A stretch of DNA of 64,000 bases from Sphingomonadales bacterium (GTDB lineage Bacteria > Pseudomonadota > Alphaproteobacteria > Sphingomonadales > Sphingomonadaceae). Each line of letters starts with the position of its first letter. The first letter of the stretch is position 1. Below are positions 9,879 to 18,718 of the stretch, piece after piece. The notes under the pieces are model-generated. The model saw only the letters and a list, made by a program, of their open reading frames with translations. It was not told the DNA's origin and made no database searches. The translations under genes and the position numbers were made by a program. The DNA lies in contig JAFKLT010000038.1 in assembly GCA_017309275.1 (NCBI GenBank), positions 33,030 to 97,029 of the forward strand. Reading direction: 5' to 3'.

Positions 9879-10592
9879 ATGACTGCTTACAAACCCGGCG
9901 ATCCGACGACTCTCAACCGGCTCTATGGCCGCGCGAAGGGCAAGCCCCTGCGTGCGGGTCAACAGGATCTGGTCGACAATTTGCTGCCCCAGATCGCCGT
10001 TCCCGACGAGGGCGAGGTCACGGCCCAGCGCCTGTTCGGCGATGATCGCCCGTTGCATTTCGAGATCGGCTTCGGCGGCGGCGAGCATATGGCGGGCCGC
10101 GCCGACATGCTGCCCGACCACGGCTTCATCGGCGCCGAGCCCTTCGTCAACGGCGTCGCGCAGGCGCTCGTCCATGTCTCCGGCGACCATGGCGCGCACC
10201 CGCCGCTCGGCAATGTGCGCATCCATCACGGCGACGCGCTGGAGGTGCTGCGCCGGATACCCGACGGCGCGCTGAGCTTCGCCTATCTGCTCCACCCCGA
10301 TCCCTGGCCGAAGGCACGCCATGCAAAGCGACGGATGATGAACGACGGCCCCGTCGACCTGATCGCCGCCAAGCTGAAACCGGGCGGCGAGTTTCGCTTC
10401 GGCACCGATCACCCGATCTATCTCGCCCACGCGCTGATGGTGATGCGCCGCCATCGTCACCAGTTCGAATGGCTGGCGAGCGACGCGAAGGATTTCCTGA
10501 CGCGCCCCGGCGGCTGGCCCGAGACCCGCTACGAAGCCAAGGCGCGCGCGCAGGGACATGAGGTCTGGTATTTTCGCTGGAGGCGTATATAG
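9879..10592 (+). CDS. trmB: tRNA (guanine-N7-)-methyltransferase
   Basis: Methylates guanine 46 in the variable loop of tRNA using S-adenosylmethionine. The 237-residue protein has the SAM-binding motif FEIGFGGGEHM (about 55-65), GAEPFVNGVA, and the family-specific LLHPDPWPKARHAKRR (about 139-154), then GTDHPIYLAHALM. Its stop codon marks the apparent left boundary of the catabolic island, as an integrase follows with only a short AT-rich spacer. Confidence 0.95.
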   Translation: MTAYKPGDPTTLNRLYGRAKGKPLRAGQQDLVDNLLPQIAVPDEGEVTAQRLFGDDRPLHFEIGFGGGEHMAGRADMLPDHGFIGAEPFVNGVAQALVHVSGDHGAHPPLGNVRIHHGDALEVLRRIPDGALSFAYLLHPDPWPKARHAKRRMMNDGPVDLIAAKLKPGGEFRFGTDHPIYLAHALMVMRRHRHQFEWLASDAKDFLTRPGGWPETRYEAKARAQGHEVWYFRWRRI

Positions 10593-10635
10593 GAGTGCTA
10601 TAGGGTTGAAAAGGCTAGTTTTTTATAGCCACTCC
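10592..10635. repeat. bulged inverted repeat at island edge, attachment-site candidate
   Basis: GGAGTG (10592-10597) and GGCTA (10613-10617) together pair with TAGCCACTCC (10626-10635), leaving a 15-base bulge and a T-rich loop. It begins at the last base of the trmB stop codon and sits about 90 bases before the integrase start. It could be the trmB terminator, a recombinase arm/core site, or both. The second copy expected for an attachment site would be outside this window. Confidence 0.4.
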
Positions 10636-10724
10636 CTATGCTATCTTTTCCCCAATTACGCGGCAATTTCCGCCACGGTGATTGCCGGGTGATTGCTGGA
10701 AACGCCGTATTGGGAGACCAATTT

Positions 10725-11951
10725 ATGGCAAGCGGAAAGATCACAAAACGGTCGGTCGATGCTCTCATTTCGAGCGGGCAACATGACATTCTTTGGGATG
10801 ATAGCATAAAGGGTTTTGGCGCAAAGCGAACCAAAGCTGGCGCCGTGTCTTACGTGTTGCAATTCCGAATGGGCGGTCGCGAATCTAAGACGCGTCGCTA
10901 CACGATAGGCAGCCATGGCTCGCCATGGACGCCAGCCACCGCCAGAGCCGAAGCGGAGCGACTGGCTATTCTGATCGCCCAGGGAATCGATCCAGGCGAA
11001 GCAGAGCGGCAACGACGGCGAGAGTCGGTCGATCTAGCCTTCGATAATTACTCTGATCGCTTCGCTGAGGCCTGCGTTGGAGAAGGCTGGAGGCGCCTCG
11101 TCAAGCGCAGCCTCGAGCTGCATGTAAAGCCGGTCTTGGGATCAAAGCCCCTTCCCAATCTTACGCGAATCGACATCGTTGCCGTCTTCGACCGCATGCC
11201 GCGCGCGCAGATCGCAAATATCCGTAACGTCTTCGCTGTTTTGCGCCGCCTTTTGCGCTGGGCCGTCAGCCGGGGAGATATCGATCGGAGTCCGATGGAA
11301 GGCATGGAAACCCCGCCCCCGGTCAAACCTCGCGATCGCTGGCTTTCAGACGAGGAGCTTGGCCGCATCTGGATGGCGGCGCCAAACACGCATTCCTGTT
11401 TCGGACCCATCATCCGCCTTCTGATCGTCACCGGTCAGCGACGAGAGGAGGTTTCGTCGCTGCGTTGGGAGGAACTCAACCGTAAAGATCTCCTATGGAC
11501 CCTGCCCGGCGAACGGGCAAAGAATGGCGAGCCCAACCGAATTCCGCTCAACGAACTTGCAGTTGCGATCCTCGACGAGGTTGCCGGGTCGGCTATCTGG
11601 CCGCGTAGCGGCAGGATGTTCACGACCTCCAGGGGCGGAAGGTTCACCGGATATAGCAAAGGCAAGATCAAGCTCGACCTGCTTATGTCGCAAGACGGCC
11701 GCGAACCGTTACCGGACTGGCGACTGCATGACTTGAGACGAACTCTTGCAACCGGGTTTCAACGGCTAGGCGTTCGATTTGAAGTGACCGAAGCTGTGCT
11801 CAATCACGTCGGAGGTTCCCGCGCGGGCGTCGCCGGTATCTACCAGCGCCACGACTGGAAGGACGAGAAGCGCGAAGCAATGAAGAGTTGGAACGATCAT
11901 CTGGCGGCGATCATTCGTTTGGCGAATATGGCGCGTGATCGCGCATGGTAA
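10725..11951 (+). CDS. P4-type tyrosine recombinase / integrase
   Basis: Site-specific recombinase of about 408 residues. Seen: an N-terminal arm-binding domain of the DUF4102 kind (ITKRSVDAL, GFGAKRTKAG, YTIGSHG), a central SAM-like domain, and a C-terminal catalytic domain with Arg in VTGQRREEVSSLRW, HDLRRTLAT (His-x-x-Arg), the second His in VLNHVGG and the nucleophile Tyr in GIYQRHD. All catalytic residues are present, so it is probably functional. The start MASGKITKR (10725) is preferred over the frame's first ATG at 10638, which lies in the AT-rich spacer. This recombinase class usually targets tRNA genes, but no tRNA is adjacent here. Confidence 0.9.
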   Translation: MASGKITKRSVDALISSGQHDILWDDSIKGFGAKRTKAGAVSYVLQFRMGGRESKTRRYTIGSHGSPWTPATARAEAERLAILIAQGIDPGEAERQRRRESVDLAFDNYSDRFAEACVGEGWRRLVKRSLELHVKPVLGSKPLPNLTRIDIVAVFDRMPRAQIANIRNVFAVLRRLLRWAVSRGDIDRSPMEGMETPPPVKPRDRWLSDEELGRIWMAAPNTHSCFGPIIRLLIVTGQRREEVSSLRWEELNRKDLLWTLPGERAKNGEPNRIPLNELAVAILDEVAGSAIWPRSGRMFTTSRGGRFTGYSKGKIKLDLLMSQDGREPLPDWRLHDLRRTLATGFQRLGVRFEVTEAVLNHVGGSRAGVAGIYQRHDWKDEKREAMKSWNDHLAAIIRLANMARDRAW

Positions 11952-12142
11952 GCGCTTATAAAAAGACTTGCTGTCCACGATCGATTGCGCCGAACAAAAT
12001 ATGCAGAGTGAATCTGTCGATTTCCGTTGCGAACAGCTCTTGCAGCCGGATCCGTTCGCCAACGACTGACTCTTGCGTTCTTGCTGAATCAAGGGGGATA
12101 TTCGCGGCGTGCGTAGCAGCGCCAAAGTTGGAGACAATTCGA

Positions 12143-12796
12143 GTGAACAAGAAGGATGAAATTTACGATCTTCTCGTTAGCCGAATGGTTGGCGCGCAAT
12201 ATAATTTTGGCCAGCGGCTGTCGGTCAAGGATCTTGTGAGCGATACCGGAGCGAGCCGCCAGCCGATCATGGCCGCGCTCAACCGTTTGAGTTCGGAAGG
12301 ATTTGTTCGCATAATTCCGCAGGTCGGTTGCGAGGTGATAAATCCAAGCTATGACCAGATCGCAGATTTCTATATCATGTTTGAAAGGCTCGAGGGACTG
12401 CTGACGGAACTGGCGGCAGCGCGTCGGACCGATTCGCAAACGCGCGATTTGCGCGCGCTGCAAGCACGTATTCTCACGATCGACTTTGACGAGCCGCGCA
12501 GCGCGGTAATTTATTGCGAACTCAACCGTGCCTTCCATCAGCTCATCCACGATATGGCTCAGTCGCCCTTTCTCGACGCGCGGCAGAACAGCAATTTTGA
12601 CATGTCTGATTTCTTCATCAACCAAGCCGGTGGTTTCAATCATTTCATGGCCGATACCGCACGTGAACATGATGAAATCATTGAGGCGATCGCTTCCAAA
12701 TCTCCTGCCCGCGCGCGCGGGCTGGCAGAATCACACATCGGCGCGGTCGCCTCGTCGGCGTTGGCGGGCCTGCGAAAACATCGCGCCGCCGCCTAA
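12143..12796 (+). CDS. GntR-family regulator (FadR/FCD subfamily)
   Basis: A 217-residue transcription factor starting at GTG 12143 with GGAGA eight bases upstream; the frame extends further back but without domain content. Seen: winged helix-turn-helix (LVSRMVGAQYNFGQRLSVKDL, SRQPIMAALNRLSSEGFV) in residues 1-75, then an all-helical ligand-binding FCD-type domain with FYIMFERLEGLL and a late His (REHDEIIEAI, ESHIGAV) that in this family binds metal or ligand. FadR-type regulators bind short palindromes, so it is one of two candidates, with the IclR gene at 15440, for recognising the repeated CATTG-NN-CAATG sites. Confidence 0.85.
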   Translation: MNKKDEIYDLLVSRMVGAQYNFGQRLSVKDLVSDTGASRQPIMAALNRLSSEGFVRIIPQVGCEVINPSYDQIADFYIMFERLEGLLTELAAARRTDSQTRDLRALQARILTIDFDEPRSAVIYCELNRAFHQLIHDMAQSPFLDARQNSNFDMSDFFINQAGGFNHFMADTAREHDEIIEAIASKSPARARGLAESHIGAVASSALAGLRKHRAAA

Positions 12797-12870
12797 CTAA
12801 TATTCATGAGAGCATGGTGAGGAAGGGCATGATCGGAGGCTCCATCGTCGCTCGGTGCGGTCGATGAGGA

Positions 12871-14076
12871 TCACCCTATTACTCCTCTTGTCTTTAGCCC
12901 CACTACTTCTAAGTCGCCCAGTCCGAGCTCTCTCCGCAGAACGGAATCAGTATTCTCGCCCAAGAGCGGTGGTGGTGTGGAGGCAACCGCGCGCTCGCCA
13001 TCGACTTTGATGGGGCTGGCTATGCCTGGAAGATCACCCAATTCCTTGTGGTTGAGCGAAATCTTCATTCCACGGTGCAGAACATGAGCGTCCTTAAAGA
13101 CGTCCGAAATTTCATTGATCGGACCAGCCGGGACATCGGCGGCGTCGAGCCGTTCTATCCATGAAGCTGCGCCCGCGCCTACAAAGATCGGCGCCAACTC
13201 ATCTTCCAGCGCCTGTTTGTTTCCGGCCCGCGAACCATTGGTGCCAAAGCGTGGGTCGTCAGCAAGGTCACTCCGCCCAATTGCGTCGCACAGCCGACGA
13301 AACTGAGAGTCGTTCCCGATTGCGAGATTGATCCCGCGGTCGGCTGTCGGGAAAGACTGGTATGGCACGATGTTGGGGTGAGCGTTGCCATAACGGGGCG
13401 GATTCTCCCCCGTGGCGAAAAAGTTAAAGGCTTGATTTGCAAGGGTGGCAACGGTGACATCGAGCAACGACACGTCGAGATGAGCGCCCTCGCCGGTATT
13501 TCCCCGCCGGACAAGAGCTGCCAGGATCGCGATCGCCGAGTAGAGACCCGTCATGATGTCAGACAGGGCAACGCCCGTCTTCATCGGGCCACTTTCCTGC
13601 GAACCCGTGACGCTCATTAATCCGCCCATGCCCTGCGCGATAAAATCATAACCGGGCCGGCCGCTATAGGGGCCGTCTTGGCCAAAGCCCGTCACGGAAC
13701 AATAGACCAGGGCCGGGTTGGCCTCTCGCAGCCTCGCAGCGTCGAGCCCGTAGCGCTTGAGCGTCCCGACTTTGAAATTCTCAACGACAACGTCGCAACC
13801 GGCCGCCAAATCTCGAATAATCTGCTGTCCCTCGGCGTCGGTGAAATCGACGGCAATCGCTTCCTTTCCCCGATTTGCGCACAGATAATAGGCAGACGTT
13901 GCCTCTCCGCCGGCATAAAGCCAAGGCGGCCCCCAACGACGCGTGTCGTCCCCTTCGAGCGGGCGTTCGACCTTGATAACTGTGGCGCCCAAATCGGCCA
14001 TGAGCTGCGTTGCCCAAGGTCCAGCAAGGACCCGACTGAGGTCAAGAATCCGAATTCCTTCTAACATTCGGGTCAT
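12871..14076 (-). CDS. CaiB/BaiF family III CoA-transferase
   Basis: A 401-residue class III CoA-transferase, which moves CoA between carboxylic acids through an aspartyl-CoA thioester. Seen: LEGIRILDLSRVLAGPWATQ at the N-terminus, DLGATVIKVE, and the catalytic aspartate in GVALSDIMTGLYSA (about residue 170). Members act on carnitine, bile acids, benzylsuccinate and other aromatic acids. Here it stands alone on the minus strand opposite the EamA transporter, near two regulators, so an organic acid from the catabolic island is a likely substrate, but which one is not evident. Confidence 0.88.
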   Translation of the reverse strand: MTRMLEGIRILDLSRVLAGPWATQLMADLGATVIKVERPLEGDDTRRWGPPWLYAGGEATSAYYLCANRGKEAIAVDFTDAEGQQIIRDLAAGCDVVVENFKVGTLKRYGLDAARLREANPALVYCSVTGFGQDGPYSGRPGYDFIAQGMGGLMSVTGSQESGPMKTGVALSDIMTGLYSAIAILAALVRRGNTGEGAHLDVSLLDVTVATLANQAFNFFATGENPPRYGNAHPNIVPYQSFPTADRGINLAIGNDSQFRRLCDAIGRSDLADDPRFGTNGSRAGNKQALEDELAPIFVGAGAASWIERLDAADVPAGPINEISDVFKDAHVLHRGMKISLNHKELGDLPGIASPIKVDGERAVASTPPPLLGENTDSVLRRELGLGDLEVVGLKTRGVIG

Positions 14077-14132
14077 GGTGCCCCTCCAGCGAGCGCCACC
14101 TTATGCGCTTCCTTATTGCATTTAGAAAAATG

Positions 14133-14151
14133 TGATGCACTATGTGCAACG
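14133..14151. promoter_or_regulatory. degenerate paired operator sites, CATTG-NN-CAATG class
   Basis: Two overlapping 12-base sites resemble the island-wide palindrome: TGATGCACTATG (14133-14144) and CTATGTGCAACG (14140-14151), matching 8 and 9 of 12 positions. They lie between the divergent CoA-transferase and EamA transporter genes. They are weaker than the sites at 26.4 and 45.6 kb. Confidence 0.4.
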
Positions 14152-14251
14152 CGATGACGCAGATCGGATCATGGTTCAAGCCAAATTTTGCGAGCCAGAA
14201 GAAGCGCAGGGCGGCGCACCAGATCGGCAAACTGACCAAAAGGGGCATCCA

Positions 14252-15220
14252 TTGACGCATCGATTTCCAATATTTCAGCGAGCCTGGGGTTCTGCTGGCT
14301 TATTGCTTTGTGCAGCCTCGCTTTTTTGGGCCCTCAACCCCATTGTTGCGCGCGCAGTTCACCACCTCGTTACCCCCCTCGGCATGGCCTTTTGGCGATG
14401 GGTCGTAGCAATGGGGGTAGGCTTACTTTTCGCTTGGCCGCATCTTGTCGCGGATCGTCGCGCAATTCTGCAGAATTGGAAAATGCTGTCGTTTCTCGGA
14501 ACGCTTGGGATCGGAGCGTTCGCCCTCGTGGTTTATTGGGGCCTTCAATATACAACGGCGACGAATAACCTGATGATGCAGGGCGCCATGCCTTCGATGA
14601 TACTCCTGCTTTCGACAGTGATCTTTCGAGACCGAATTACGATCGGTCAGTTGGCAGGCACGCTCGTATCACTGGCCGGTTTGCTCGTCATCGTCGCGCA
14701 AGGAAGCCTAGCCAATATTCTGGCCATGACGTTCAACCGCGGAGATGCCGCCGCCCTTTTCGGCGTTTTTCTCTACTCGCTCTACTCGACCCTTTTGCGG
14801 AAGAAACCCGCCATACATCAGCTCAGCTTTCTCGTAACGCTGTTCGCGGTCGGGGCCGCAAGCATTGCCATCCCGTATCTTCTGGAGATTGCGCACGGCC
14901 ATTATATGGCGGCGAGGATTGAGGTTCCGCTCGCCATCCTTTATGTCGGAATTTTCCCTTCGCTCCTTGCATATTTCTTTTTCAACCGTTCAGTGGATTT
15001 GATCGGTGTCGCTCGCGCGAGTATCTATATGAATCTGCCCCCAGTCTTTGGGGTTGCGCTTGCAATTCTCCTGCTTGGAGAACATCTCGCTCCCTTTCAC
15101 ATTGCGGGCGCGGCACTTGTCGGTGCAGGGGTGTTCATGGCGACACGCCGCGAGGACGAGCCGCCAGCAGCAGGCCGCGTCGAAACTGTGGCCGTCGAGG
15201 CTGCATCCTCGCCGCGCTAA
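14252..15220 (+). CDS. EamA/DMT-family transporter
   Basis: Inner-membrane drug/metabolite transporter with about ten hydrophobic helices in two repeats (for example LLLCAASLFWALNPIVARAV first, and FNRSVDLIGVARASIYMNLPP opening the last pair). The start at TTG 14252 has AAGGGG six bases upstream and gives 322 residues, normal for the family. An ATG at 14132 would add 40 hydrophilic residues overlapping a probable operator, so I treat that as untranslated leader. Substrate unknown; export or uptake of an aromatic acid or intermediate fits the location. Confidence 0.82.
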   Translation: MTHRFPIFQRAWGSAGLLLCAASLFWALNPIVARAVHHLVTPLGMAFWRWVVAMGVGLLFAWPHLVADRRAILQNWKMLSFLGTLGIGAFALVVYWGLQYTTATNNLMMQGAMPSMILLLSTVIFRDRITIGQLAGTLVSLAGLLVIVAQGSLANILAMTFNRGDAAALFGVFLYSLYSTLLRKKPAIHQLSFLVTLFAVGAASIAIPYLLEIAHGHYMAARIEVPLAILYVGIFPSLLAYFFFNRSVDLIGVARASIYMNLPPVFGVALAILLLGEHLAPFHIAGAALVGAGVFMATRREDEPPAAGRVETVAVEAASSPR

Positions 15221-15304
15221 TTTTCACGTTCGATTTGCCGGCGGACACTGGCACACGGCAGGAGAGCGGATACGCGCGAATGGCTGGCAACAGGGCGCAA
15301 TCTG

Positions 15305-15342
15305 CCATTGCATAGGAATGCCGCGCGGGCAGTTGCACAAGA
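15305..15342. promoter_or_regulatory. operator-like sites upstream of the IclR gene
   Basis: CCATTGCATAGG (15305-15316) and AGTTGCACAAGA (15331-15342, with core TTGCACAA exact) match the island palindrome in part. They sit 100-135 bases before the IclR regulator start, in a 219-base AT-richer spacer that otherwise shows no gene. This would be consistent with autoregulation. Confidence 0.4.
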
Positions 15343-15439
15343 AACGACTTTGCATCTTGAGATATGAATTGTATCTGTTGTTGCTTCCTAGAACCCTCGT
15401 ATCCCTGCAAAAGGGACAAAATAAGAGAATGGAAGAAGT

Positions 15440-16309
15440 TTGGAACGTCAGGCAAAAAGCGTGAGAGTGACAGAGCTTGAAGACGATCACTCCGATATGT
15501 CCGCCTCTTCCAAATCGCCGCGCGATGTTGCGCAAAAGCCTCGCAAGAGTATCCAGTCGGTAGAGACTGGGGTCCGCGTGCTCGAAGCGCTGATATCTTG
15601 TCCCGGCGGCTGCGCACCCCTTCGCGATATCGCCGCGGGAGCCGAGATGTCGCGCAGCCAGGCGCACCGATATCTCCAGGCCTACATTAATACTGGGCTG
15701 GTCCAGCAGGAGCCTGCGGACGGTCGCTATTCTCTCGGTCCAACCGCCCTCAAGATCGGACTCTCGGCCTTGTCGAGGCTCGACGTTATTCGCATCACCA
15801 CCGCCTATCTGCGGCAGCTTGCGGATGATCTCGAGACCACTGGTCTGCTCTCGATATGGGGTGACTATGGGCCGACGATCATCCGTTGGCTCGATGGCGG
15901 CGTTCCAATTGCGACGTCTTTGCACGTCGGATCGGTCCTTCCCATTCAGCATTCGTCTGCAGGGCTAGTTTTCATGGCTTTCCAGCCACTCCCTGCCTAT
16001 AAGCGGCTGCTTGAACGTGAGCGCGCTGCGCGGACGTCCATCGATGAAATCGAGCTGCAAGCTATGCTGACGGAGATCCGGAGGCAAGGCTACGCCAAGG
16101 TGGACGGCCAAGTGGTACCGGGGCTCGCTGCCATTTCAGTCCCGGTATTCGACATGCAGGAAAAGCTGATCGCGGTGATTGGCGTACTTGGCCGGATGAC
16201 CGACGAAAAATTCTTTTGCCAGAGCAATATCGACAAAGTCCAGGCCGCCGCTCTCAAAGCCAGCAACGCAATGGGCTGGCAGCCGGAGGAGATGCGTGGG
16301 GATTCCTGA
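15440..16309 (+). CDS. IclR-family transcriptional regulator
   Basis: A regulator of up to 289 residues. Seen: N-terminal winged helix (IQSVETGVRVLEAL, PLRDIAAGAEMSRSQAHRYL, GLVQQEPADGRYSLGP) at about 37-105 followed by the IclR effector domain (LETTGLLSIWGDYGPT, SVLPIQHSSAGLVFMAF, VPGLAAISVPVFD). The TTG start at 15440 is preceded by GGAAGAAG; GTG 15461 or ATG 15497 are alternatives that leave the domains intact. IclR factors commonly control aromatic catabolic operons, so it is a prime candidate for the regulator of this island. Confidence 0.87.
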   Translation: MERQAKSVRVTELEDDHSDMSASSKSPRDVAQKPRKSIQSVETGVRVLEALISCPGGCAPLRDIAAGAEMSRSQAHRYLQAYINTGLVQQEPADGRYSLGPTALKIGLSALSRLDVIRITTAYLRQLADDLETTGLLSIWGDYGPTIIRWLDGGVPIATSLHVGSVLPIQHSSAGLVFMAFQPLPAYKRLLERERAARTSIDEIELQAMLTEIRRQGYAKVDGQVVPGLAAISVPVFDMQEKLIAVIGVLGRMTDEKFFCQSNIDKVQAAALKASNAMGWQPEEMRGDS

Positions 16310-16381
16310 CCCGCTTGGTGCGATCGCCATAAACGGGAGCCTCCCGGGCGCTGGCATGCGAGGGGATTTCGGGGGCAGGAC

Positions 16382-16915
16382 GTGAAGCCACTCGATCCCG
16401 ACACCTTCTGGCGTTTCTCGGTATCAGCTTATGCGCAGCCCGGTGTAGCGGATATTTGCCTCAGCTTGCAGGACGACCATGGCTTCGATGTCAACCTCCT
16501 GCTTCTGTGCTGCTGGTTAGCGCAGCTGCGGTCGATCGTGCTTAGCGAGACGGAATTGCGTTTTCTCCTCGCAGAAATTGAGGCGACAAATTCAGAAGTC
16601 ATCGGGCCACTGCGTCAGGCCCGCCGGTGGCTGAAAGCTCCCGCCAGTACCAGCGGGGCCTCGGCTGCCAAGGCGCAGCGTGTCCGGCGCCTCGTAAAGA
16701 TGGCCGAACTCGAAGGGGAACGGCTGGCGCAGCACCTGCTAATCAGCGCGGCGAGTGCGCTTGGAGCTGAGAGCTGCGCGGACCGAATGAACGCCGCAAA
16801 CCTCAGTCTGACGGCCTATACGCGGATCGTTAACGAGACTGACGCTGCCGATGCCTTGCAAAGCCTTGCGCGCCTCGTCGTCAAGGAGCGTTCGAAGGAC
16901 CCTTTGCCGTCTTGA
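16382..16915 (+). CDS. TIGR02444 / DUF2390 family protein
   Basis: A 177-residue soluble protein of unknown function starting at GTG 16382. Seen: the family opening FWRFSVSAYAQPGVADICLSLQD followed by GFDVNLLLLCCW, then a helical C-terminus. These proteins are usually core genes of unknown role, often beside GntR or ABC-F genes. It ends convergently with the cytochrome gene; the two coding regions overlap by 35 bases. Its presence between a regulator and the alkylphenol operon may be incidental. Confidence 0.78.
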   Translation: MKPLDPDTFWRFSVSAYAQPGVADICLSLQDDHGFDVNLLLLCCWLAQLRSIVLSETELRFLLAEIEATNSEVIGPLRQARRWLKAPASTSGASAAKAQRVRRLVKMAELEGERLAQHLLISAASALGAESCADRMNAANLSLTAYTRIVNETDAADALQSLARLVVKERSKDPLPS

Positions 16916-17222
16916 TGTAGGTGAATACAAGATCCACATCGGCGTCTGTCAGCTCGGTTGGGCGGAATGGCGGCATTTCGATCAGCCCGTTTCGGACGAC
17001 CGAGTGGACATAGTCCTTGTCGAGGTCCTTGCGGCCAATGAGGGGCGCAACGGGTCGCTCCATCTCTTCAAGCAGCATAGTGGCGGGATGACCCGGGCCC
17101 GGGTCGTGACAACCCGCGCAGTTCAGGGCATATAATTCTGCACCGTCCGGTTTGTCCGCATCTGACGATTTCGAACAAGCGGTTAGCATCAGCAGAGCGA
17201 CCGCCAGCAATCCCATCTTCAT
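16881..17222 (-). CDS. lipoprotein cytochrome c, probable partner of the flavoprotein dehydrogenase
   Basis: A 113-residue class I c-type cytochrome. Seen: a lipoprotein signal (LLMLTAC, Cys16), heme motif CAGCH at residues 35-39, and a likely axial Met83 in IEMPPFRP. It closes the eight-gene operon that starts at 24672. In p-cresol methylhydroxylase a small cytochrome c (PchC) accepts electrons from the covalent-flavin subunit PchF, and the two PchF-like genes in the same operon make this the obvious role. Anchoring as a lipoprotein places the reaction on the periplasmic side. The partner preference between the two flavoproteins cannot be told. Confidence 0.82.
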   Translation of the reverse strand: MKMGLLAVALLMLTACSKSSDADKPDGAELYALNCAGCHDPGPGHPATMLLEEMERPVAPLIGRKDLDKDYVHSVVRNGLIEMPPFRPTELTDADVDLVFTYIKTAKGPSNAP

Positions 17223-17245
17223 GCTTTCGATTCCCTTGTTTGAGG

Positions 17246-18715
17246 TCAGGCCGACAGAAAGAGGTTCGCGGGATCGAGCGCGCGTTTCACGCGCGCGTGC
17301 AGTTGAGTTATCGCGCCGCTTTCATAGGTCGCCCTAGCAGAGGCGGCGAGCGCCGGCTCGACGTGCGTCTGTCCAAATCCGGCACCTGCCTGCGCATCGA
17401 TCAGCTCGATAGCGCAGTCTCTCGCCCGTTTACTGCCCGCGGGACTGCCATCGAAGCACAAATACTGCCGATGCTGGGCAGAGCGCCAGACGGCATTCGT
17501 TTCTCCGACAAAATCGAAACCGTGCCGGCCGGAAATATCGCGCGACAAGTCATAAAGGCGAAGCCCTTCCTTGCCATCAACCGGGCTGATGGGGCCGATG
17601 TCGAGAGAGGATCCTCCGGCCCAGGCCGAAGGGCGGCCAAGTGCATTACCGACCGAACCAAGCATCATGCCTTTTCGCCACGCCCACAGTCCTTCCATCC
17701 CGGCTGCGGGAGCGGCCAGCACCCGCGAGCCTTTGATCGATGCGAACGCGTCCTGGACCATCGACCAAGCGATGCGAACATTGTCGGGGAGCCCGTAAAG
17801 CGAGCCGTAAAGAGTCCAGTAGCCAAGCCCGATCGACTCCCCGGCTTTTCGAACCTCGCCGGCGGACATTGGGCCGGTGCCGCCGAAGTCGCGGCGTACC
17901 TTGCCCGAACGCGCTGCTTCGTGCAGCGCATTTGCCACCGCCACGCCATTGGGGACGACCATATTGGTCTTGAGCGGGCCCAGTACATCGAGAAGTTTGC
18001 CAAGATCGTCTTCGTCCGGCACCGTGACAGCAAAGGATTGCGCTGCCGGGGGCTGGGGCATGAGCCAGAGGCCGAGCTTGGTCACGACGCCAAGATCGGA
18101 TTGTGTGAAGAGCCCGTCGATCCAGGGCCCGTAACCAAATTTGAAGAGCTGCCAGCAGGTACTCTTGGGCATAGCACCCATCCCTGTCCGGACACTGCGG
18201 CCGTCGGCCAGCATCAACTCAAGCCCGCATTGCATAAGATAATGATCGGCATATGGGGTATAGCCCACGCGCCGCTTCAGAAAGGCGCTCGCCACCGATT
18301 CGTCGGGCTCACCCGGGCAATCGACCCAGAGCTTGAGCCCCCGCTCGCCTATCTGTTCGGAGAGTTGCCGAAAGGTGACGCCTGGCTCGACGAGGCAGTA
18401 AGCCAAGTTCTCATTGATCTCGAGAATCTCATTCATGCGGCCAAGATCGAGCAATATGATCTTGTCGCGTGCCGCCACCTCCTGACCTGCGACCGCGCGG
18501 CACACAGGTTGAAGCGCCGCTCCGGCCTCGCTCGCCACCGCGAGGACCTTGGCAAGTTGCTCGGTGTCGCGCGGCGCGATGATACCCAGGGGCAGGGCGA
18601 CTCCGGAATGGAAGGGTGCGAGCGCCGCCGGATCGCGCGTTACCCCATCGGCACCGACCAGTGCTTCTAGCGCGTCGAGCGCGGCGGCTTGGCGATTTGC
18701 GTCCATCTTGATCAC
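17246..18715 (-). CDS. divergent VAO/4-cresol dehydrogenase-like flavoprotein
   Basis: A 489-residue member of the vanillyl-alcohol oxidase / PchF family, clearly homologous to the neighbour at 21927-23480 (shared segments such as NENLAYCLVEPGV, GYTPYADHYLMQCG, LFTQSDLGVVTKLGLWLMPQPP). However, the FAD pyrophosphate loop GTGRNFAYGG of the neighbour is replaced here by PVCRAVAGQEV (about 70-80), and the conserved G-x-MGNALEHG stretch by SVASAFLKRRV (about 141-150). The C-terminal MDQIAGTY-type segment is also changed. It may bind FAD differently or be a structural, non-catalytic partner. Only three bases separate it from the upstream zinc-ribbon gene. Confidence 0.8.
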   Translation of the reverse strand: MIKMDANRQAAALDALEALVGADGVTRDPAALAPFHSGVALPLGIIAPRDTEQLAKVLAVASEAGAALQPVCRAVAGQEVAARDKIILLDLGRMNEILEINENLAYCLVEPGVTFRQLSEQIGERGLKLWVDCPGEPDESVASAFLKRRVGYTPYADHYLMQCGLELMLADGRSVRTGMGAMPKSTCWQLFKFGYGPWIDGLFTQSDLGVVTKLGLWLMPQPPAAQSFAVTVPDEDDLGKLLDVLGPLKTNMVVPNGVAVANALHEAARSGKVRRDFGGTGPMSAGEVRKAGESIGLGYWTLYGSLYGLPDNVRIAWSMVQDAFASIKGSRVLAAPAAGMEGLWAWRKGMMLGSVGNALGRPSAWAGGSSLDIGPISPVDGKEGLRLYDLSRDISGRHGFDFVGETNAVWRSAQHRQYLCFDGSPAGSKRARDCAIELIDAQAGAGFGQTHVEPALAASARATYESGAITQLHARVKRALDPANLFLSA

Positions 18716-18718
18716 CCC

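Noticed and set aside
10593-10724. tRNA gene as integration target
   Set aside because: No cloverleaf or tRNA-like acceptor or T-arm sequence could be found next to the integrase.
17240-18670. 476-codon plus-strand frame opposite the second flavoprotein
   Set aside because: Low-complexity composition; the minus-strand flavoprotein is supported by homology to its neighbour.
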